From NCBI RefSeq assembly GCF_025917005.1, contig NZ_CP078091.1, forward strand, positions 2,542,001 through 2,606,000: a DNA stretch of 64,000 nt, in the 5' to 3' direction. This DNA comes from Porphyrobacter sp. ULC335. Lineage in GTDB: Bacteria; Pseudomonadota; Alphaproteobacteria; Sphingomonadales; Sphingomonadaceae. The notes below the pieces were generated by a model, which had not been told where the DNA came from, searched no databases, and was given only the letters and a program-made list of their open reading frames with translations. This document shows positions 37,565 to 44,027 of the stretch, in pieces. A program made the position numbers and the translations under genes. The first letter of the stretch is position 1, and each line of letters begins with the position of its first letter.

Positions 37565-38296
37565 CTAGCCTGCGTCGCAGACCTTGATCGCATCCGGCGC
37601 GGTACGCGCGGCACCGCGCTGGAAACGGGCGAAATAGCCTTTGATGTCAGGGCGCTCGATATACTCGACAAGCACATAGCCCACCGCCTCGAACTCGCAG
37701 AACAGCACCGTGTGCGGAAGGCCGTGGCGGCCTACGGGGCTGTCGCTTTCCACCACAACAATCTGCCCGCCCGCGTTGAGGGCCGGCCACATGTTCCACA
37801 GGAACGCGTAAGGCTCCGTCACCTCGTGGTACATGTGCACCATGAAGATGCGGTCGAAGCTGTCAGGCGGAAGCTGCGGATTATCGGTATCGCCGAACTT
37901 GATCGAGATATTCTCGAGCCGTTCCCGCTCCACGCGGCGGCCCAGCCTGTCCAGAGCCTCGCGGCTGATATCCTGCGCCAGCACGCGCCCGTCAGCGCCG
38001 ACCCTTTCGGCGAGCCGCACGGTATAATAGCCCTCGCCCGCACCAATGTCGGCAACGGTCATTCCCGGGCGCATGTCGGCGAGTTCCATGACGACCTGCG
38101 CTTCGTTGCGCTCGTCACGCACGTCCTCGTTGGAGAACTGGTTGGAGACGACACTGGCGACCGGGCGGTCGGGAGTGGGGAAGGCAAGCGCGCTATCCGG
38201 CCGGTCCGGCGCTGCCGGGACAAGCATGTCACACCCGGCCAGCATGACAGCGGCCATCGCCGCGATGCTGGAAAGGAGCAGGCGCCGGGGCTGCAT
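37565..38296 (-). CDS. SAM-dependent methyltransferase with lipoprotein signal
   Basis: A 243-aa protein. Residues 1-22 form a lipoprotein signal with lipobox LAGC (AAMAAVMLAGCDMLVP). The rest is a class I methyltransferase-like fold: motif I VADIGAGEGYYTVRLAERVG, then RVLAQDISREALDRL and GQIVVVESDSPVGRHG. S-adenosylmethionine is not normally available outside the cytoplasm, so a lipid-anchored periplasmic methyltransferase is odd; either the fold has another role or the signal is not used. It starts 5 bp after the prfB stop and is probably in the same transcript. Confidence 0.88.
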   Translation of the reverse strand: MQPRRLLLSSIAAMAAVMLAGCDMLVPAAPDRPDSALAFPTPDRPVASVVSNQFSNEDVRDERNEAQVVMELADMRPGMTVADIGAGEGYYTVRLAERVGADGRVLAQDISREALDRLGRRVERERLENISIKFGDTDNPQLPPDSFDRIFMVHMYHEVTEPYAFLWNMWPALNAGGQIVVVESDSPVGRHGLPHTVLFCEFEAVGYVLVEYIERPDIKGYFARFQRGAARTAPDAIKVCDAG

Positions 38297-38301
38297 CGCG
38301 C

Positions 38302-39429
38302 TTATTCCACGTCCTCGATCTCGACCTTTTCGCCCGTTACGCGCTGAGCGAGCGCGGCAGAGATGAAGGGGTCGATCGCGCCGTCCAGAACCGCATCGGG
38401 CGAGGTCGAGACCACGCCGGTGCGCAGGTCCTTGACCATCTGGTAGGGCTGCAAGACGTAGGAGCGGATCTGGTGGCCCCAGCCAATATCGCTCTTGGCT
38501 GAATGCTCCGCGCTGGCCGCTTCCTCGCGGGCACGCATCTCGGCCTCGTAAAGCCTCGCCTTCAGCATGTTCATAGCGATTTCGCGGTTCTTGTGCTGGC
38601 TGCGGTCCTGCTGGCTGGCGACCACGATCCCGCTCGGCTGGTGGGTAATGCGCACCGCGGAATCGGTGGTGTTGACGTGCTGCCCGCCTGCACCCGAGGC
38701 GCGGTAGGTGTCGATTTTCAGGTCTGCGGGGTTGATGTCGATCTCGAAAGAATCGTCGATCACCGGGAAGACCCACACGCTCGAAAAGCTGGTGTGGCGC
38801 CGCGCCGAACTGTCATAGGGGCTGATCCGGACGAGGCGATGGACACCGCTTTCGGTCTTGGCATAGCCATAGGCACCGTCGCCCTTGATGAGCAACGTTG
38901 CCGACTTGATCCCAGCCTGCTCGCCCGCCTGGTACTCCACCGTCTCGACCTTGAAACCGCGGCGTTCGGCCCAGCGGCCATACATGCGGAACAGCATCTC
39001 GGCCCAGTCCTGGCTTTCCGTGCCGCCCGCGCCTGCGTGGATTTCCAGATAGGTGTCGTTGCCGTCGACCTCACCCGAGAGAAGCGCCTGCACCTTGTCG
39101 GCATCGGCGCGGTCGGCGAGCCGTTCGAGCGTGCGCAGACCATCATCGACGATGCTGTCCTCGCCCTCGGCTTCGCCCATTTCGATGAACTCGATGGCGT
39201 CGGCCATTTCGGCGGCGATTTCGTTCACGGTGTTGACCGCCGTCTCGAGCGTCTTCTGCTCGCGGCTGATCGCCTGCGCCTGCTTGGGATTGTCCCACAG
39301 GTTCGGGTCCTGCACGCGCGCGTTCAGCTCCTCGAGCCGCCGCAGCGCGCGCTCCCAGTCGAGCGACAGGCGCACCAGCGCCAGCGCCGCATCGATCCGG
39401 TTGATGTAAGCCTGGGCCTCGGCCCGCAT
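38302..39429 (-). CDS. prfB: Peptide chain release factor 2
   Basis: A 375-aa class I release factor for UGA and UAA codons. It has the peptidyl-hydrolysis GGQ motif in ASGAGGQHVNTTDSAVR, and the stop-codon-reading loop ISPYDSSARRHTSF, with SPY where enterobacterial RF2 has SPF. The programmed +1 frameshift found early in many bacterial prfB genes is not needed: the frame is open from the ATG at 39429. Confidence 0.96.
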   Translation of the reverse strand: MRAEAQAYINRIDAALALVRLSLDWERALRRLEELNARVQDPNLWDNPKQAQAISREQKTLETAVNTVNEIAAEMADAIEFIEMGEAEGEDSIVDDGLRTLERLADRADADKVQALLSGEVDGNDTYLEIHAGAGGTESQDWAEMLFRMYGRWAERRGFKVETVEYQAGEQAGIKSATLLIKGDGAYGYAKTESGVHRLVRISPYDSSARRHTSFSSVWVFPVIDDSFEIDINPADLKIDTYRASGAGGQHVNTTDSAVRITHQPSGIVVASQQDRSQHKNREIAMNMLKARLYEAEMRAREEAASAEHSAKSDIGWGHQIRSYVLQPYQMVKDLRTGVVSTSPDAVLDGAIDPFISAALAQRVTGEKVEIEDVE

Positions 39430-39520
39430 GGTCTATCCTTCACGACATGAAGCAAATAAGGCCGATGCGCTTAGCGTGGGCGGCGCGATTGTAAAGCGGC
39501 CACGATCTTGCGTGACAGCC

Positions 39521-40063
39521 CTACTTCTTCAGCGAACGCACCGCCGCGAGCGTCTTGTCGACATGGCCGCGATAATCCGAATCCGAATGAACAGCGACGA
39601 TCCGCCCGTCCTGCGCGATCACGTAAGACGTGCGCGTGGTCAGGCCGGATTTGCCCATAGCCACGTCATAAGCGGCGATGATCTTGGCCGAAGCGACGCC
39701 GACCGGGAAAGCGTCCCGGCATTCCTCGCGGCTGAAACGCTTGAGGGTCGCGATATCGTCACCCGACATGCCGATTACGCTCGCGCCGGCCGCCTTGAAC
39801 TTGGGCATGGCGTCAGCGAAAGCATTGGCTTCCAGCGTGCAACCCGAAGTGAACGCCTTGGGGTAGAAATAGAGAACCACCGGGCCTTTCGCCAAAGCGG
39901 ACTTCAGGTTGAAACCGAACTCCTTGCCGGCGAGCGCGGCGGTCGTCGAAAATCCGGGTGCCTTGGCTCCCTTGGGCAATTCAGCCGAAGCGCTGGTGAC
40001 GGTAACGGCGGCAATGCCGGCAAGGGCAAGCGCGGCGAGCGGGGCGATGATTGAGCGTTTCAT
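39521..40063 (-). CDS. Exported peroxiredoxin (BCP/PrxQ type)
   Basis: A 180-aa thiol peroxidase of the AhpC/TSA superfamily with a Sec-type signal peptide (residues 1 to about 27, cleavage near SASA|ELPKG), so probably periplasmic. The peroxidatic cysteine lies in PKAFTSGCTLEANAF, and a likely resolving cysteine in REECRDAF. It would reduce peroxides near the envelope, in keeping with its place among cell-wall genes. Confidence 0.9.
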   Translation of the reverse strand: MKRSIIAPLAALALAGIAAVTVTSASAELPKGAKAPGFSTTAALAGKEFGFNLKSALAKGPVVLYFYPKAFTSGCTLEANAFADAMPKFKAAGASVIGMSGDDIATLKRFSREECRDAFPVGVASAKIIAAYDVAMGKSGLTTRTSYVIAQDGRIVAVHSDSDYRGHVDKTLAAVRSLKK

Positions 40064-40121
40064 GACACCCTAACCCGCCAGCCCTGCCACGGGTTCCAGC
40101 CCGCGTCCGTCTGACGCCGGA

Positions 40122-42644
40122 TCAATCAATTCCGCCCTCCACTAAAGCATCGCCTTCTTCCACCGGCGTTTCGACAACCGCGCTTTCGGCGTTCTGCCGC
40201 CCGGCGCGGATCAGCGCGAGGATTTCGTTGCGTTTGGCTGCGATGGCATCCTGCCGGGTATAGCGCTCTGGCTCGGTGTCCGGCTTGAAGGCCTCCCAGA
40301 TGATCGCCGACTTGGGATCATCACTCGGCCAGCCATCGAACACGCGCTTGCCCGATCGGCGATCGACCCGCACCATGCGAACGCCCGTGGGCGCGACGGG
40401 GGGAAGATCGGACCATTTCGTGCGGGTCTTTTCGATCAGGCTCTTGATGATCGGCGCGGCGATCGTGCCGCCGAAGGCATAGCCGCCCATGTTGCGCGGC
40501 TGGTCGAAGCCCACGTAAGCACCCGCAACCAACTGCTGGGTGCCGCCGATGAACCACACGTCCTTGGGGCCGGTGGTGGTGCCGGTCTTGCCGAACAGCG
40601 GAAGGCCCAGCGGATTGAGCACCGTCGCGGTGCCGCGGCTCACCGCGCCGCGCAGCATGTTCATCACCTGAAACGCGGTGCGCGCGTCCATCGCCTGGGT
40701 GCCCTTGACCCCGAAGCGCGGCATGGGCTTGCCGTCCCACTTGGGCATGTTGCAGCCCTTGCAGTCGCGATTGTCGGCGCGCCACAGCACCTTGCCGCGG
40801 CGGTCCTGCACATAGTCGATCAGCGTAGGCGGATTGAGACGTCCGTGGTTGGCGAGCGCGCTGTAAGCGGCGACCATCTTGACCAGCGTCGTCTCCCCTG
40901 CCCCGAGCGCGGTCGAGGGGTAGGCGGGGAACTTGCCGATCCCCAGCTTCTCGATCCCCTGCACGACATTGTTCATGCCCGCCGTCATGCCGATCTGCAC
41001 GGTCATGATATTCTGCGACTGTTCGAGACCATAGCGCATCGGGTGCTGCCCGCCGCTGCCGGTGCCGCCGCGGATGCACTTCTCGCCCAGCCCTGCGCCC
41101 TGATAATAGCAGAATCGCGTGTTATCGACCTGGGTCGAAGGGGTCATCCCGGTGTCGAGACCGGCGGCATAGACGAAGGGCTTGATGGTCGAGCCCGGCT
41201 GGCGATTGGCCTGGGTCGCGCGGTTGAAGTCCGACAGGCGATGATCGAACCCGCCCTGCATGGCCAGCACCCGCCCGGTCTGCGCGCTTTCCACCACCAG
41301 CGCGCCCTGCGCTTCGGGGATCGTGCGCACGTTCCAACCATTGCCCGAAGGGCTCGCGGCGATCACATCGCCCGCCTTCAGCGCGTTGGGCAGGCCGCCA
41401 AGCGGTGCCTCGGTGCCATCGGCAAAACCGATCCGCGCAGACTGGCCGCTGCGGCTGGTGACCACGCCGACGCGCCAGTCCTTGTAGCTGATCCCGAGCG
41501 GCGAGGATTGCAGCTGGCTCGCCCAGTTGCCCTCTGACACGTCAAGCGTTGCGATCGGCCCTGCCCAGGCCCGCCCGCCGTGATAGCGCAGCAAGCCTTC
41601 CCGCAGCGCATCACGCGCCGCAAGCTGCATCTGCGGATCAAGCGAGGTGCGCACCCACAGGCCCCCGGCATAGACCGAATTCGGCCCGCCCTCGGCATTC
41701 TCGCCAAATCGCTCGATCAGTTCGCGGCGCACTTCTTCGAGGAAATAGCCTGCATCGACGCTACGTTCGCGGCGTTGGGTGACGAGGCCTAGCGGCTTGG
41801 CCGCCGCCGCGCGCCGCTCCGACCCGGTGATGAAGCCGTTCGCTTCCATCTGCCCCAGAACGAAATTGCGGCGTTCGAGCGCGGCCTGTTCCTGACCTTT
41901 CCGCCCATAGCGCTCGGGCGCCTTGGGCAGGATCGCGAGAAACGCCATCTCGTGCAGTTCGAGATCATCGACATCCTTGTCGAAATAGGCCCGCGCCGCC
42001 GCCTGCACCCCAAAGCTACGACGGCCGAGCGGAATTTCGTTGAGATAAAGCTCAAGGATCTCCTGCTTGGTCAGCACCTGCTCGATGCGCCCGGCGAGGA
42101 TCATTTCCTTCAGCTTGCGGCTCACCGAATACTCGTCGCCCAGCAGCAGGTTCTTGGCGACCTGCTGGGTAATGGTGGAACCGCCCACGGCGCGCTCACC
42201 CGTTCCGGCCTTGCGGGCATAGTCGAACACCGCATTGGCCGTGCCGAGAAAATCGACGCCGCCGTGGCTGAAGAAGGTCTTGTCCTCGGCTGCAAGGTAG
42301 GATTCGATCAGCTTCTGCGGGAAGTCGGCATATTGCAGCTGCACGCGCCGTTCGCGGGCGTAGGAATGAACGATCTCGCCATCCACCCCGCGCACCACGG
42401 TGGGCAGCGGCGTTTCATAGGTGAGCAGTGCCTCGGCCTCGGGAAGGTCGCTCGCCAGCCATACGAATACCGCGATCCACAGCGCGAGGAACAGGCCAAA
42501 GGCAATCGCCACCATCCTGAACAGACGGCTCTCGCGCCAGCGCGCGCGGAACCACGCCAGCGCGCCGCCAAGATCGCGGTTCACGCGGTAGCGCAAGTAA
42601 GCCCAGGTCGATGGCTGGGTGGATGGCGTGTCAGGCTCGGTCAT
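40122..42644 (-). CDS. mrcA: Penicillin-binding protein 1A (bifunctional transglycosylase/transpeptidase)
   Basis: An 840-aa class A PBP that polymerises and cross-links peptidoglycan. A short cytoplasmic N-terminus and one membrane helix (about 43-64) precede the GT51 domain, with catalytic E120 in LAAEDKTFFSHGGVDF and GGSTITQQVAKNLLLG. An OB-like linker follows, then the transpeptidase domain with SxxK PGSTIKPFVYAAG, SQN in EQSQNIMTVQ and LFGKTGTTTGPKDVWFIGG. The cytoplasmic-side partner is unknown. It lies 54 bp downstream of amiC on the same strand. Confidence 0.96.
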   Translation of the reverse strand: MTEPDTPSTQPSTWAYLRYRVNRDLGGALAWFRARWRESRLFRMVAIAFGLFLALWIAVFVWLASDLPEAEALLTYETPLPTVVRGVDGEIVHSYARERRVQLQYADFPQKLIESYLAAEDKTFFSHGGVDFLGTANAVFDYARKAGTGERAVGGSTITQQVAKNLLLGDEYSVSRKLKEMILAGRIEQVLTKQEILELYLNEIPLGRRSFGVQAAARAYFDKDVDDLELHEMAFLAILPKAPERYGRKGQEQAALERRNFVLGQMEANGFITGSERRAAAAKPLGLVTQRRERSVDAGYFLEEVRRELIERFGENAEGGPNSVYAGGLWVRTSLDPQMQLAARDALREGLLRYHGGRAWAGPIATLDVSEGNWASQLQSSPLGISYKDWRVGVVTSRSGQSARIGFADGTEAPLGGLPNALKAGDVIAASPSGNGWNVRTIPEAQGALVVESAQTGRVLAMQGGFDHRLSDFNRATQANRQPGSTIKPFVYAAGLDTGMTPSTQVDNTRFCYYQGAGLGEKCIRGGTGSGGQHPMRYGLEQSQNIMTVQIGMTAGMNNVVQGIEKLGIGKFPAYPSTALGAGETTLVKMVAAYSALANHGRLNPPTLIDYVQDRRGKVLWRADNRDCKGCNMPKWDGKPMPRFGVKGTQAMDARTAFQVMNMLRGAVSRGTATVLNPLGLPLFGKTGTTTGPKDVWFIGGTQQLVAGAYVGFDQPRNMGGYAFGGTIAAPIIKSLIEKTRTKWSDLPPVAPTGVRMVRVDRRSGKRVFDGWPSDDPKSAIIWEAFKPDTEPERYTRQDAIAAKRNEILALIRAGRQNAESAVVETPVEEGDALVEGGID

Positions 42645-42698
42645 GGACGGGCGGCAACTAGCACGCTGGCATCGGCCAAGGCTAGCCGCTTTGCGAAC

Positions 42699-43598
42699 CT
42701 ATTCCCCGCCCGCCTGCGGCTCGCTCCGGCGCGCGAAGTAGACGCGGATCGCGCGCGCCAGCACGCCGGCATAGCGCGCCCGCCCCTCGGATGTGGTGAG
42801 CCGGGCGCGGTCGGAAAGATTGGTCACGAAGCCGCTTTCGAACAGCACCGACGGCACATCGGGTGCACGCAGCACCGCCAGCGCTGCCGCGCGGCGCGGC
42901 TCGGGTACGAAAGCCAGATCGCGCTCGCCCTCGCGCACCACCAGACCGGCAAAGGCCAGCGCGTCTTCCTGCGTCCGCTGCTGCGACAGTTCGACGAGGA
43001 TCGCACTCACCGCCTCGCTCTGCCCGTCGATTGTGATGCCATTGAGCCGGTCTGCGTCGTTCTCGCGTGCGGCAAAGCGGGCCGCCGCCTCGCTCGATGC
43101 CTCGTCAGATAGCGTGTAAATGCTCGCCCCGCTGACGTCCTCACGCTCTCCGGCGGAATCGGCGTGGATCGACACGAACAGGTCAGCCTCAAGCCGGCGG
43201 GCGATTTCGGGCCGGTGCGGGAGCGGGAGAATACGGTCGTCAGAGCGTGTCAGCGCAACGCGGATGCCGCCTTGTCGCAGCAGCTCGTCGCGCAGCGCCA
43301 GCGCGATCGCGAGGGTGATGTCCTTCTCGCTCACCTTGCGCCCCTCGGGATCGGTACCGATCGCGCCGGGATCGCGGCCGCCATGGCCCGCGTCGATCAC
43401 CACCAGCGGGCGCGAGGGGTCGTCAGGGCCGGAGATGGGTGGAAGATCAATCGGTGCCTGACCCTCGTCCAGCACGATGCGCTGCACGTAGTCGCGCCCC
43501 CAGATCGGCACCGGTATCGTCACACCCAGCACAGCCGCCCCGCCCAGCAGCAAGGCCGGGACAAGCAGAACGATCAGCAGCAGGGTGCGATAACTCAT
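42699..43598 (-). CDS. amiC: N-acetylmuramoyl-L-alanine amidase (Amidase_3)
   Basis: A 299-aa zinc amidase that cuts peptide side chains from peptidoglycan, used in cell separation. It has an N-terminal membrane or signal helix (LLLIVLLVPALLLGGAAVLG) and the Amidase_3 zinc residues: the histidine in VIDAGHGGRDPGAIG, the glutamate in GRKVSEKDITLA, the histidine in LFVSIHADSAG, and the catalytic glutamate in SVLFESGFVTN. It heads the amiC-mrcA-prx-prfB cluster and is divergent from rne. Confidence 0.93.
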   Translation of the reverse strand: MSYRTLLLIVLLVPALLLGGAAVLGVTIPVPIWGRDYVQRIVLDEGQAPIDLPPISGPDDPSRPLVVIDAGHGGRDPGAIGTDPEGRKVSEKDITLAIALALRDELLRQGGIRVALTRSDDRILPLPHRPEIARRLEADLFVSIHADSAGEREDVSGASIYTLSDEASSEAAARFAARENDADRLNGITIDGQSEAVSAILVELSQQRTQEDALAFAGLVVREGERDLAFVPEPRRAAALAVLRAPDVPSVLFESGFVTNLSDRARLTTSEGRARYAGVLARAIRVYFARRSEPQAGGE

Positions 43599-44027
43599 TG
43601 CCTATGCGGCTTACGTTCTAGCCGACGCGAAACGCAATAGAGTTGCGGGGTTTGCCCCACAGTGCTAGCGCTATTGCCAGAGAGGCTGCACCAAGGCGCG
43701 ACTGCGCGCCCCACTTGCCCGCCTCTTGCGCCGGGGCACATCCTTTTTCGCACCCCGGTCCAGTACAGGTTGATGCAGTGACAGAACGTTTTTCCCGCCA
43801 AACGAGCACAATGCGTGAGCAACGCGTGCGTGCCGTTGCGGGTGAAAACGCGGCGCCTGGCCGCACGTACATCGCTGCAGACACGAGCTTCGCGCTGACC
43901 GCCGCCATTTGCGGCCAAAGCGCGATCATCCCTTCCGGCACAGCCTTCGGGCGCGCCGGTTCACCACAAAATGCGCGCCCCCTTCATGCCCCTATGCGGG
44001 CAAGGCCGGGCGCATGGAGATTATTCA
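43599..44027. other. 429-bp divergent control region between amiC and rne
   Basis: No convincing gene on either strand; short open frames here lack conserved-looking sequence. It should hold the amiC promoter on one side and the rne promoter and leader on the other. RNase E genes are often autoregulated through a long 5' leader, so a structured leader is plausible. A small hairpin with arms GCAACG (43819-43824) and CGTTGC (43834-43839) is visible. I could not pick out reliable -35/-10 boxes. Confidence 0.45.

Noticed and set aside
37565..38776. Longer start for the methyltransferase gene
   Set aside because: The extra N-terminal part overlaps the prfB 3' end and is a shadow; the ATG at 38296 gives a clear lipoprotein signal.
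38302..39429. Programmed frameshift in prfB
   Set aside because: The frame is open from a normal ATG through all motifs, and no early in-frame UGA is needed.
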